Of a DNA stretch of 64,000 bases, positions 26,637 through 35,208 are shown piece by piece. The notes under the pieces were generated by a model. That model was not told where the DNA came from and searched no databases. It worked only from the letters and a program-made list of their open reading frames with translations. This stretch comes from JBCBKL01 sp963922565 (GTDB taxonomy: Bacteria; Pseudomonadota; Alphaproteobacteria; Rhodobacterales; Rhodobacteraceae). The first letter of the stretch is position 1; every line of letters starts with the position of its first letter. The stretch spans positions 1 through 64,000 of the forward strand of contig CAWUIQ010000003.1 of NCBI GenBank assembly GCA_963922565.1. The letters are read 5' to 3'. The position numbers were made by a program, and so were the translations under genes.

Positions 26637-28435
26637 GATGTCGGCTCTAACACGGGGATAAATTCAAAACTTCGCACGTCGACGAGGCCAAGATCAGAGA
26701 TGCGCAGTTCGGGGATAACCACAAGAGCCAAAAGCGAATGCTGCATGTAGGCGTTGTTCAGGCTGCAACCGCATTGCTTCATCGCATCGACCATCTTGTC
26801 CGCTTTGGCGGCCACCTCACGCGCGGGTTGGTCCGACATGAGGCCTGCGATCGGCAGTTCGACGAGCGCCAGCTCTTTGCCGTCCGCAAAGATGGTTATG
26901 CCGCCCCCAACCTCAGCAAGCCGGTTTGCCGCCAAGGCCATCTGTTCGCGATCCGTGCCCACCACGATCATATGATGGCTGTCATGCGCAACCGTCGACG
27001 CCATGGCCATCGGGCCCTCATATCCAAAGCCAGAGACGAAAGCGTTCGTGACACCACCCGTCGCCTTGTGGCGTTCGACCAATGCGATATGGCACACACC
27101 GTCCGCGCCTTCGACGCATCCATCCACGACTGGTAGGGTTGCCTTCAGGGCCTTGGTTGGCGCCTGATTTTCGACAACGCCGATGACGTTCGCGGTGACC
27201 GCATTTGCGCCATCCGGAGCCTTCACGACGAAATCGTCGCTCACCAATGTCTTGGCAAGATTGACCGTTTTTCGCGCGCGATCAGGCCAGTCATAGTGCG
27301 GGCAATCGACCTGAAGGGCGCCATCGACCGCGACTGTCTTACCCCGTGCAATCACGTGCTCGATCGGCAGCTCGCGCAGATCCGAGGTCAGTATGACATC
27401 AGCCCGCCGCCCCGGCGTCAGAGAACCAAGTTCACGTTCCAAACCGAAATGCGTCGCGGTGTTAACCGTGGCCATCTGCAACGCGATCAGCGGATCGCAT
27501 CCGCAGGCGATCGCATGGCGGACCACCCGGTTCATATGGCCGTCGTTCACCAGCGTCCCGGAATGACAATCGTCCGTGCACAGGATGAAGTTCCGTGGAT
27601 CAAGGCCCTTTTCGGTGATCGCCGTGATCTGCGCCTCGACATCGTACCAGGCTGAGCCAAGCCGCAGCATCGCCCGCATGCCTTGGCGAGTCCGTGCTAT
27701 GGCGTCGGCCTCGCTCGTCCCCTCATGATCATCCGCAGGGCCCCCAGCGACGTACGCCGCGAAATCCGCACCCAGATCCGGCGAGGCATAATGCCCGCCT
27801 ACCGTCTTTCCCGCCTTCTGGGTCGCCGCGATTTCAGCCAGCATCTTGGGATCTGCAGCGGCAACGCCCGGGTAGTTCATCATCTCGCCCAAGCCGATGA
27901 TCCCCGGCCATTGCATCGCCTCGGCCACATCCTCGGCCGTGATTTCGAACCCCGTGGTCTCCATGCCTGGCGCAGACGGCGCGCAGGAGGGCATCTCGGT
28001 GAAGATGTTGACGGGCTGCATCATCGCCTCGTCATGCATCATCCGCACGCCATCGATGCCGAGCACATTCGCGATCTCGTGCGGGTCGGTAAACATCGTC
28101 GTCGTGCCATGCGGTATGACAGCCCGCGCAAATTCTGCCGGTGTAAGCATGCCGCTTTCGATATGCATATGACCGTCGCAAAGGCCGGGGATCATGTATC
28201 GGCCCTTGGCCTCGATCACCTCGGTATCCGGGCCGATCTGAGCGGACGCATCCGGCACAACGCAGGCAATCCGGCCATGGCGAACGGCAATGTCAAATCC
28301 CGGCAACGCCTCGCGAGTGTGGACATTGACCCAAATACCACCGGTGATCACAAGATCGGCTGGCGCGCGTCTGGAGGCTGTTTCAATGAGGTCAGGCGCA
28401 ACGTCCGCCCATGTCGGGAAAGGGTCGTAATCCAT
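26633..28435 (-). CDS. ade: Adenine deaminase
   Basis: The 600-residue amidohydrolase-fold enzyme converts adenine to hypoxanthine and ammonia. Metal ligands are visible in GLCDGHMHIESGM (His about 89 and 91) and CTDDCHSGTLV; TPGRRADVILTSDL and GGGITIFADGKELALVELPIAGLMSD are family blocks. I place the start at the ATG at 28435; a TTG five codons upstream is possible. It is the first gene of a two-gene operon with amn and is divergent from arsC. Confidence 0.96.
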   Translation of the reverse strand: MDYDPFPTWADVAPDLIETASRRAPADLVITGGIWVNVHTREALPGFDIAVRHGRIACVVPDASAQIGPDTEVIEAKGRYMIPGLCDGHMHIESGMLTPAEFARAVIPHGTTTMFTDPHEIANVLGIDGVRMMHDEAMMQPVNIFTEMPSCAPSAPGMETTGFEITAEDVAEAMQWPGIIGLGEMMNYPGVAAADPKMLAEIAATQKAGKTVGGHYASPDLGADFAAYVAGGPADDHEGTSEADAIARTRQGMRAMLRLGSAWYDVEAQITAITEKGLDPRNFILCTDDCHSGTLVNDGHMNRVVRHAIACGCDPLIALQMATVNTATHFGLERELGSLTPGRRADVILTSDLRELPIEHVIARGKTVAVDGALQVDCPHYDWPDRARKTVNLAKTLVSDDFVVKAPDGANAVTANVIGVVENQAPTKALKATLPVVDGCVEGADGVCHIALVERHKATGGVTNAFVSGFGYEGPMAMASTVAHDSHHMIVVGTDREQMALAANRLAEVGGGITIFADGKELALVELPIAGLMSDQPAREVAAKADKMVDAMKQCGCSLNNAYMQHSLLALVVIPELRISDLGLVDVRSFEFIPVLEPTS

Positions 28436-28523
28436 GACCCAAGTGTTCAAATATTCCGAGTATGTGCAAGAGCCTCCGGCGAAGTATCACCAATCTGACA
28501 CAACCATCCTTCAATCAGGCAAA

Positions 28524-28949
28524 ATGAACATCGTTATCCACCACAACCCCGACTGCGGCACATCACGCAACGTGCTCAAGATCATCCGTGACGCAGGCTA
28601 TGATCCGATCGCGATTGAGTACCTTCAAACGGGCTGGACCAAACCACAGTTGCAGGCTTTGTTCGCCGCTGCAGGTCTGACGCCGCGCACCGCGCTCAGG
28701 ACAACCAAGTCGCCCGCCGAAGAGCTTGGCCTGCTTGATCCATCCGTACCCGATGACGACCTGATGGACGCGATGGTAGAGCACCCGATCCTTGTGAACC
28801 GGCCTATCGTGGCCTGCAAAACCGGTGTTCGGTTGTGCCGTCCGTCCGGCATCGTCCTTGACCTTTTGCCGGTCTGGCCAACGGGACCGTATCACAAGGA
28901 AGATGGGTCTTTGCTGGTCGACGCCGAAGGCAATCGACAGCCGGAATAG
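28524..28949 (+). CDS. arsC: Arsenate reductase, glutaredoxin-coupled
   Basis: A 141-residue ArsC of the thioredoxin-fold type. The catalytic cysteine is in HHNPDCGTSRN (Cys about 11), followed by the arginines of the anion site in RTTKSP, NRPIVACKTGVRLCRPS. It reduces arsenate to arsenite with glutathione and glutaredoxin. No ars repressor or arsenite pump is adjacent, so it is a stand-alone copy, common in marine bacteria. The ATG at 28524 starts the domain. Confidence 0.95.
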   Translation: MNIVIHHNPDCGTSRNVLKIIRDAGYDPIAIEYLQTGWTKPQLQALFAAAGLTPRTALRTTKSPAEELGLLDPSVPDDDLMDAMVEHPILVNRPIVACKTGVRLCRPSGIVLDLLPVWPTGPYHKEDGSLLVDAEGNRQPE

Positions 28950-28985
28950 GTTGACGCATGCGATTTGGTCAGCCACGCTGACCTT

Positions 28986-29408
28986 ATGGATCTCGAAACC
29001 GTTGATGCAGACACATTTGGGCGCGCGCTCCGCGGGATCGGGCTGAACCTGCTTGTCCGCGATGTGGCGGAGGAATGTGAGTTCCTCAAAGCCGTCTTCG
29101 ATATGTCCGTGCATCAGCCGACCGCAGATTTTGCAATCATAACCTATGGTGACCAGATCTTTCAGGTGCACAGCGATGGTACGTACCACGCCAACCCGCT
29201 TTTGAACCTGCTGCCGGAAAATCCACCCCGCGGAGCTGGCATAGAAATCAGGCTCTACGACACAGATCCGGACCACGCGGTTGATCGGGCGAGAGCGACA
29301 GGCGCCACGATCCTGCAGGAGCCCACCGACAAACCGCATGGTCTGCGCGAGGCGTATATCCTTTGCCAAAACGGGTATGCTTGGGTGCCGTCACGGCCAA
29401 AAGGCTAG
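28986..29408 (+). CDS. VOC (glyoxalase/bleomycin resistance) superfamily protein
   Basis: The 140-residue protein has the paired beta-alpha-beta-beta-beta units of the vicinal oxygen chelate fold: GLNLLVRDVAEECEFLKAVFDM and IEIRLYDTDPDHAVDRARATGATIL, ending GLREAYILCQNGYAWVPS. Metal ligands are not clear, so the reaction cannot be given. The ATG at 28986 is preferred over an upstream TTG. It follows arsC by 36 bases on the same strand and may be cotranscribed, but nothing ties it to arsenic. Confidence 0.8.
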   Translation: MDLETVDADTFGRALRGIGLNLLVRDVAEECEFLKAVFDMSVHQPTADFAIITYGDQIFQVHSDGTYHANPLLNLLPENPPRGAGIEIRLYDTDPDHAVDRARATGATILQEPTDKPHGLREAYILCQNGYAWVPSRPKG

Positions 29409-29476
29409 TCGTAAACAGACTTGCGCCGTCGCGGGCGCACCTGCACTCTGTTCATATCAGGCGAACGGAGTGAACC

Positions 29477-30232
29477 ATGACAGTCACCGATCTGCGACCC
29501 AACATGGACCACTGGCAAGAGCGGGTTGACCTTGCCGCCGCGTTTCGGTGGACCGTCCGGCTGAACATGCACGAAGCCGTCGCAAACCATTTTTCGCTCG
29601 CGATCAACGAGGACGGAACCCGTTTTCTGGTCAACCCGAACCAGATGCATTTCGCACGGATCCGGGCCAGCGATCTGATCGTCGTCGATGCCAATGATCC
29701 AAGCAGCCTCGAAGGGCCTGACGCTCCGGACCCCACCGCTTGGGGCCTGCATGGCGGACTGCACCGACACTGCCCGCATGCGCGCTGCGCGATGCATGTC
29801 CACTCGCCCTATGCGACCGCGCTTGCCGCCCTTGCCGACAGCGCCCTGCCGCCGGTGGATCAGAATGCCTGCATGTTCTTCAACCGCTATGTGATCGACG
29901 AAGATTATGGCGGGCTGGCATTCGAGGATGAGGGGGAGCGCTGCGCCCGGCTGTTTTCGGACCCCAAGGCAAAAGTCATGATCATGGGCAACCACGGCGT
30001 CATGGTGATCGGGAACACGGTCGCCGATACGTTCAACAGGCTCTACTATTTCGAACGGGCCTGCATGACCTACATGCTGGCGCTCCAAGCGGGCAAACCC
30101 CTCCGCGTATTGCCCGACGATATCGCCGAAAAAACCGCGCGCGAAATCGAAAGCTACCCGGAACAGGACATCCGGCATCTCGACGAGCTCAAAGCGATCC
30201 TTGACGAAGAAGGATCGAACTATGCCCAGTGA
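29477..30232 (+). CDS. Class II aldolase/adducin family protein
   Basis: The 251-residue protein has the zinc-site histidines of class II aldolases in HARCAMHVHSPYA (about 107 and 109) and GNHGVMVIGNTVADTFNRLYYFERA later on. LNMHEAVANHFSLAI and NPNQMHFARIRASDLIVVD are family blocks. Members act as fuculose-phosphate-type aldolases, epimerases or decarboxylases, and the substrate here is unknown. It is the first gene of a five-gene operon, overlaps the next start by 11 bases, and is preceded by a GGAG site. Confidence 0.88.
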   Translation: MTVTDLRPNMDHWQERVDLAAAFRWTVRLNMHEAVANHFSLAINEDGTRFLVNPNQMHFARIRASDLIVVDANDPSSLEGPDAPDPTAWGLHGGLHRHCPHARCAMHVHSPYATALAALADSALPPVDQNACMFFNRYVIDEDYGGLAFEDEGERCARLFSDPKAKVMIMGNHGVMVIGNTVADTFNRLYYFERACMTYMLALQAGKPLRVLPDDIAEKTAREIESYPEQDIRHLDELKAILDEEGSNYAQ

Positions 30233-31217
30233 TGCGGCCCACGAGGCGCAGGAGGCGGCGCGTTGGCACCACCGCCCGGCGACTCCGATCGCGGAAAACC
30301 CGTTGTTTCAATGGCCGCCAAGACCGATCGATATACTGCGCTGGTACGCGGCCTACTGGTTCGAGGTATCGACCACGACGCTTTGCCTTGCATTCGCGTT
30401 CATCAGCTATTTTTTAATCCTGCCCCCGTTGGCCGAGATGGCCCAGTTCCAGCTTGGCTGGATGGCGCGGGTCTGGTTGGCCAATCTGGTGCCTCAGGTC
30501 CTGTGTGCCGGGCTGCTGCATTACTGGCTGATCGTGCGGAAAGGGCAGGGCGACGCGACCAAGTTCGACCCGCGCGACCAGGCGCGCGACAACGGCACCT
30601 TCACCTTCGGCAATCAGGTCTATGACAACATGTTCTGGCACATCGTCAGTGGCATCACGCTATGGACCGCAGCGCAGATCGGCGTCTTTTGGGCGATGGC
30701 CAATGGGCACGCACCGACGGCACTGTTTCCCGACAATCCGGTGTGGTTCGTCGCGGTGTTTGTCCTGATTCCCATCTGGTCCAGCTTTCATTTCTATTGG
30801 ATCCACCGCCTGCTGCATTGGCCACCGCTGTACCGTGTCGCCCACGCCCTGCACCACCGGAACATCAACGTCGGCCCGTGGTCAGGCATTGCAATGCATC
30901 CGATCGAGCATCTGCTGTTCTACACCAACTTCCTGATCCATCTGGTGGTGCCCACGCATCCCCTGCATCTGATGTTCCACGGCTACGTCCAGTCCACCCA
31001 CCCGGTCTTTTCCCATTCGGGCTTTGAGGAACTGGTCATCGACGAACAGCCCCGCGCGCGCATTGGCGTGTTCTTTCATCAGCTTCATCACCGCTATTTT
31101 GAATGCAATTACGGAACCGTCGAGATGCCTTGGGATCGCTGGTTCGGCAGCTATCACGATGGCACAGCGGTATCGACAGAACGGACAAGGGCCAGAAAGA
31201 AGCAAATGTATCAATGA
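30222..31217 (+). CDS. Sterol desaturase / fatty acid hydroxylase family membrane protein
   Basis: The 331-residue integral membrane protein carries the histidine clusters of the di-iron hydroxylase family: HFYWIHRLLH, HALHHRNINVGPWSG, HPIEH and HQLHHRYFECNYG. At least four hydrophobic segments are visible (WFEVSTTTLCLAFAFISYFLIL, WLANLVPQVLCAGLLHYWLI, MFWHIVSGITLWTAAQIGVFWAM, WFVAVFVLIPIWSSFHFYW). Such enzymes hydroxylate or desaturate lipids or alkyl chains. The ATG at 30222 has an AAGGA site inside the preceding gene. Its stop overlaps the next start (ATGA), so it is translationally coupled to an acyl-CoA dehydrogenase. Confidence 0.92.
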   Translation: MPSDAAHEAQEAARWHHRPATPIAENPLFQWPPRPIDILRWYAAYWFEVSTTTLCLAFAFISYFLILPPLAEMAQFQLGWMARVWLANLVPQVLCAGLLHYWLIVRKGQGDATKFDPRDQARDNGTFTFGNQVYDNMFWHIVSGITLWTAAQIGVFWAMANGHAPTALFPDNPVWFVAVFVLIPIWSSFHFYWIHRLLHWPPLYRVAHALHHRNINVGPWSGIAMHPIEHLLFYTNFLIHLVVPTHPLHLMFHGYVQSTHPVFSHSGFEELVIDEQPRARIGVFFHQLHHRYFECNYGTVEMPWDRWFGSYHDGTAVSTERTRARKKQMYQ

Positions 31218-32374
31218 ACTATGGTCTCAGTGACGAGCAACTGATGATCGCGGAGACCGTCCGCACATTTGTTGAAAAAGAAGTCTACCCACACGAAGAC
31301 GTTGTCGAACGCACGGGCGAAGTTCCCGAAGACATCGCGCAGGAAATCAAGCGCAAGACGATCGATCTGGGGTTTTATGCCTGCAACTTTCCTGAAAGCG
31401 TTGGCTGCGCGGGGCTAAACCATGTCGAATTCGCACTGATCGAGCGTGAGCTAGGGCGCGGATCAATGGCGCTGACGCACTTTTTCGGGCGGCCCCAGAA
31501 CATCCTCATGGCTTGCGAAGGGGACCAGATCGAACGGTATCTCATGCCCGCCGTGCGCGGCGAAAGGATGGATGCCCTTGCTATGACAGAACCGGGCGCC
31601 GGTTCCGATATACGCAGCATGAAATGTGCGGCCGTTCGGGATGGCAGCGACTGGATCGTCAATGGCACCAAGCACTTTATTAGTGGTGCGGAACACGCCG
31701 ATTTTGTGATCGTGTTCGTGGCGACCGGCGAAGACATCACGCCAAAAGGTCCAAAGAAACGGATTACCGCGTTCCTGGTCGATCGTGGCACGCCGGGCTT
31801 CACCATCCGCGACGGATACAAATCGGTCAGCCACCGAGGATACAAGAACATGATCCTCGAATTCGACGATTGCCGGCTGCCCGCCGAACAGGTTTTGGGC
31901 GAGGTCGATGGGGGCTTTGAGGTGATGAACACATGGCTCTATGCCACCCGGATCACGGTCGCGGCCATGTCCGTCGGGCGTGCGCGGCGCGTTTTTGACT
32001 ACGCACTCGATTACGCGGCGACACGCGAACAGTTTGGCCAGAAGATTGGCAAGTTTCAGGGCGTAAGCTTTCAGCTGGCCGATATGGTTACCGAGATCGA
32101 CGCGGCAGATCTTTTGACACTCGCGGCCGCCGATCGGCTGGACCAGAAGATGCCAGCAAACCGCGAGATCGCATCGGCCAAGCTATACGCGTCGGAAATG
32201 CTGGCCCGGGTCACCGATGCCGCGATCCAGCTGCATGGCGGTATGGGTCTGATGGACGATTATCCGCTCGAACGGTTCTGGCGGGACGCGCGCGTGGAAC
32301 GGATCTGGGACGGCACCTCGGAAATACAGCGCCACATCATCAGCCGCGACCTGCTGAGGGCCTTGGGCGCGTGA
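31214..32374 (+). CDS. Acyl-CoA dehydrogenase
   Basis: The 386-residue FAD enzyme oxidises acyl-CoA to enoyl-CoA. The N-terminal helical domain starts MNYGLSDEQLMIAETVRTFV; the middle barrel has ALAMTEPGAGSDIRSM and IVNGTKHFISGAEHADF; the C-terminal domain has YAATREQFGQKIGKFQGVSFQLADM and HGGMGLMDDYPLERFWRDAR. At the medium-chain catalytic-base position (glutamate in YEGT), this protein has aspartate (RIWDGTSEIQ). The gene overlaps both neighbours (ATGA upstream, GTGA downstream). Confidence 0.94.
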   Translation: MNYGLSDEQLMIAETVRTFVEKEVYPHEDVVERTGEVPEDIAQEIKRKTIDLGFYACNFPESVGCAGLNHVEFALIERELGRGSMALTHFFGRPQNILMACEGDQIERYLMPAVRGERMDALAMTEPGAGSDIRSMKCAAVRDGSDWIVNGTKHFISGAEHADFVIVFVATGEDITPKGPKKRITAFLVDRGTPGFTIRDGYKSVSHRGYKNMILEFDDCRLPAEQVLGEVDGGFEVMNTWLYATRITVAAMSVGRARRVFDYALDYAATREQFGQKIGKFQGVSFQLADMVTEIDAADLLTLAAADRLDQKMPANREIASAKLYASEMLARVTDAAIQLHGGMGLMDDYPLERFWRDARVERIWDGTSEIQRHIISRDLLRALGA

Positions 32375-34389
32375 ATTCGAAGCTCGCCCGGCTTCTCGCA
32401 CCGCGCAGTATCGCCGTTGTCGGTGGCGGCGCGTGGTGTCGCTCGGTGGTTCAGACGGCCGAGAAAATGGGGTTTCAGGGCGACATTTATCCCGTTCATC
32501 CTAAAGAACAGACCGTTGCGGGCCGGTCGGCACTGCCTTCGCTCGCCCACCTTCCCACCGAAATCGACGCCGCATTTGTTGGGATCAACCGCGAGGCCAC
32601 CGTCGCTGCAGTTGGGGAACTCGCGGCAAGAAACACCGGTGGCGCGGTGTGTTTTGCCTCGGGTTTCAAAGAGGTGGAGGGGCAGGCGAGCGATCAGAGA
32701 TGCCTGCAAGACGAATTGGTCTCTAACGCTGGCAAAATGCCCATTCTCGGCCCCAACTGCTATGGCTTCGTCAACGCACTGGACCGCGTTGCGATCTGGC
32801 CTGATCAGCATGGGATGCAGCCGGTGGATCAGGGGGTCGCGATCCTGACGCAGAGTTCCAACATCGCGATCAATCTGACGATGCAAAAGCGGGGACTGCC
32901 GATCGGCTATATGGTCACGTGCGGGAACATGGCACAGACCAGCCAGGCAGAAATTGCGCTGAGCTTGCTGGAAGACGACAGGGTGACAGCAATCGGACTG
33001 CATGTCGAAGGTTTCGGCGACACATCTGAATGGCATGACCTGGCACAAAGCGCCTGGTTGCTGGGCAAGCCGCTGGTCGTGCTGAAAGTGGGTCAATCCG
33101 ATCTGGCACGTCAGGCGGCTGTCACCCACACCGCGTCTCTTGCAGGCAGCGACGCGGGCGCGCAGGCATTGCTGGATCGGCTGGGCATACCAAGGGTTCA
33201 TGACCTCGCCACCTTTCTGGAAACGCTGAAAATCTTCCATTGTGTCGGGCGCATCCACCCCTCGACCCTGTCGTCGATCAGTTGTTCGGGAGGTGAGGCC
33301 AGCCTCGTGGCGGATATGGCGACAACGGCTGGTGTCGAGGTTCCACCGCTGACAAGTACGCAAACCAAGGCTCTAACAACGGCTTTGGGGCCAAAAGTGC
33401 CGCTATCTAACCCGCTGGACTACCATACCTATATCTGGCGCGATCCAAATGCGATGACGGCCGCTTGGGCGCCCATGGCCGCAGATCACATCGGGATCAC
33501 TTTGGCGGTCGTGGATTATCCACACACGGACGCCGCCGATTGGGCCTGCGCGACTGAAACAGCGATCCGGGTGCGTCAGGAAACAGGACGACCGTTCGCA
33601 GTGGCCGCGTCATTGCCCGAACTCATGCCAGCGGATATCGCAGACCAACTTTCCAAAGCCGGGGTTGTCCCCCTCAATGGCTTGCAAGAGGCCGTGGGTG
33701 CAATCAAGGCGGCATCGAGTGTAGGCGAGCCCAATGAAACGCCACCGATGCCTCCGGGCAGTGACCGCGATGCCATCACGTGGACAGAGATCGACAGCAA
33801 AGCACTGCTGGCGCGATGCGGTATTCCAGTTCCGAAATCCGAGATCATCGATCGGTCTGCGTTGAAAACCCCAAGGCTTGCCCCCCCGTTTGCGGTCAAA
33901 TCCCTCGGATTGGCCCACAAATCCGATCAAGGTGGCGTTACACTAGGCGTAAACACCGAGACCTTCGAAGCCGTTGTCGCAGATATGCCGGGCGAGACAT
34001 TCCTGGTCGAACAGATGGTTCAGGGCTGCCTGTTCGAGTTGCTGATCGGCGTAACCCGTGACCCCGCCCATGGTTTCGTGCTGACCTTGGGCGCTGGCGG
34101 GACGCGAACCGAGTTGTTGGGTGATGTCCAATCGCTCCTTGTTCCGACGACCAGAGAGGAAGCCAAACAGGCTCTGTTTTGGCTCAAACACGCTCCGCTT
34201 CTGAACGGATACCGCGGCAATCCGGCATGCGCGGTCGACAAGATCCTGGATGTCATAGACGCTGTGCAAACCCTCGTCGCGGATCACGAGGATCAGTTGG
34301 AAGAACTGGAAATCAATCCGCTGATGGCAACCGAAACCGACGCAATTGCGGCTGATGCACTGATCCGCATGGCCAACAAAGGAAACTGA
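32371..34389 (+). CDS. NDP-forming acyl-CoA synthetase, fused subunits
   Basis: The 672-residue protein joins a CoA-binding Rossmann domain (LLAPRSIAVVGGG), two succinyl-CoA-ligase-like domains and a C-terminal ATP-grasp domain (APPFAVKSLGLAHKSDQGGV, FLVEQMVQGCLFELLIGVTRDPAHGFVLTLGAGG, LEELEINPLMA). The phosphohistidine position is present in THTASLAGSDAG (about residue 252). It would make acyl-CoA from an acid with ATP to ADP and phosphate, or run in reverse. The GTG start overlaps the previous stop (GTGA). Its operon partners suggest that it activates the acid consumed by this pathway. Confidence 0.92.
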   Translation: MNSKLARLLAPRSIAVVGGGAWCRSVVQTAEKMGFQGDIYPVHPKEQTVAGRSALPSLAHLPTEIDAAFVGINREATVAAVGELAARNTGGAVCFASGFKEVEGQASDQRCLQDELVSNAGKMPILGPNCYGFVNALDRVAIWPDQHGMQPVDQGVAILTQSSNIAINLTMQKRGLPIGYMVTCGNMAQTSQAEIALSLLEDDRVTAIGLHVEGFGDTSEWHDLAQSAWLLGKPLVVLKVGQSDLARQAAVTHTASLAGSDAGAQALLDRLGIPRVHDLATFLETLKIFHCVGRIHPSTLSSISCSGGEASLVADMATTAGVEVPPLTSTQTKALTTALGPKVPLSNPLDYHTYIWRDPNAMTAAWAPMAADHIGITLAVVDYPHTDAADWACATETAIRVRQETGRPFAVAASLPELMPADIADQLSKAGVVPLNGLQEAVGAIKAASSVGEPNETPPMPPGSDRDAITWTEIDSKALLARCGIPVPKSEIIDRSALKTPRLAPPFAVKSLGLAHKSDQGGVTLGVNTETFEAVVADMPGETFLVEQMVQGCLFELLIGVTRDPAHGFVLTLGAGGTRTELLGDVQSLLVPTTREEAKQALFWLKHAPLLNGYRGNPACAVDKILDVIDAVQTLVADHEDQLEELEINPLMATETDAIAADALIRMANKGN

Positions 34390-34390
34390 G

Positions 34391-35170
34391 ATGGACCCCA
34401 TCAAGCTACGACAGGAAGGCGCGATACTCGAGGTCACGCTCGACCGTCCAAAGGCCAACGCGATCGACCTGGAGACGTCGCGGCAAATGGGGGATGTCTT
34501 TGCAAAGTTCCGGGACGACCCGGATTTACGCGTCGCGATCATCACCGCCGCAGGCAAAAAGTTCTTCTGCCCCGGCTGGGACCTCAAGGCGGCAGCGGAT
34601 GGGGATGCCGTCGACGGTGACTATGGCGTCGGTGGCTTTGGCGGCCTTCAGGAATTGCGGGACCTCAACAAGCCGGTGATCGCCGCAGTCAATGGGATCT
34701 GCTGCGGTGGCGGGCTGGAGCTGGCGCTGAGTGCGGATATGATCCTGGCGGTCGAAGAGGCCACCTTTGCCCTGCCTGAAATCAGGTCAGGGACGGTTGC
34801 GGATGCGGCCAGCATCAAGTTACCCAAGCGTATCCCGTACCACATCGCGATGGAGCTGCTGCTGACCGGGCGATGGTTCGATGCGAAAGAGGCGCACAGA
34901 TGGGGTATTGTGAACGAGATACTGCCCCGCGATCAACTGCTTGAACGAACCTGGGAACTTGCGCGCCTGATCGCATCAGGCCCGCCACTCGTTTACGCCG
35001 CGATCAAGGAAATCGTGAGAGATGCTGAGGATTCCAAGTTTCAGGACGCCCTGAACCGCGTTACGAACCGAAAGCTGCGCACGGTCGATATCCTGTACTC
35101 ATCCGAGGATCAGATCGAGGGCGCCCGCGCCTTTGCCGAAAAACGTGACCCGGTCTGGAAAGGACGATAA
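34391..35170 (+). CDS. Enoyl-CoA hydratase/isomerase family, closest in style to carnitinyl-CoA dehydratase CaiD
   Basis: The 259-residue crotonase has the oxyanion-hole segments FCPGWDLKAAA and VNGICCGGGLELALSADMILA, then ATFALPEIRSGTVADAASIKLPKRIPYHIAMELLLTG. The GTVAD...IKLPKRIP block and the CCGGG segment resemble CaiD-type enzymes that dehydrate carnitinyl-CoA. Other carnitine genes (caiB, caiC) are not present here, so the substrate remains open. It follows the synthetase by one base with an AAGGA site inside that gene, and closes the operon. Confidence 0.9.
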   Translation: MDPIKLRQEGAILEVTLDRPKANAIDLETSRQMGDVFAKFRDDPDLRVAIITAAGKKFFCPGWDLKAAADGDAVDGDYGVGGFGGLQELRDLNKPVIAAVNGICCGGGLELALSADMILAVEEATFALPEIRSGTVADAASIKLPKRIPYHIAMELLLTGRWFDAKEAHRWGIVNEILPRDQLLERTWELARLIASGPPLVYAAIKEIVRDAEDSKFQDALNRVTNRKLRTVDILYSSEDQIEGARAFAEKRDPVWKGR

Positions 35171-35208
35171 CGGTTGCCAAACCCAACATCGACGCCCAAC
35201 TGCACCGC

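Noticed and set aside
28524..29408. Possible arsenic resistance island (arsC plus VOC protein)
   Set aside because: No arsR, arsenite pump or ArsI motif is present; the VOC protein lacks clear metal or arsenic ligands.
29477..35170. Reading the catabolic operon as a carnitine (cai) operon
   Set aside because: Only the crotonase resembles CaiD; the CoA-transferase CaiB, the ligase CaiC and the transporter CaiT are absent, and the hydroxylase and aldolase do not fit that pathway.
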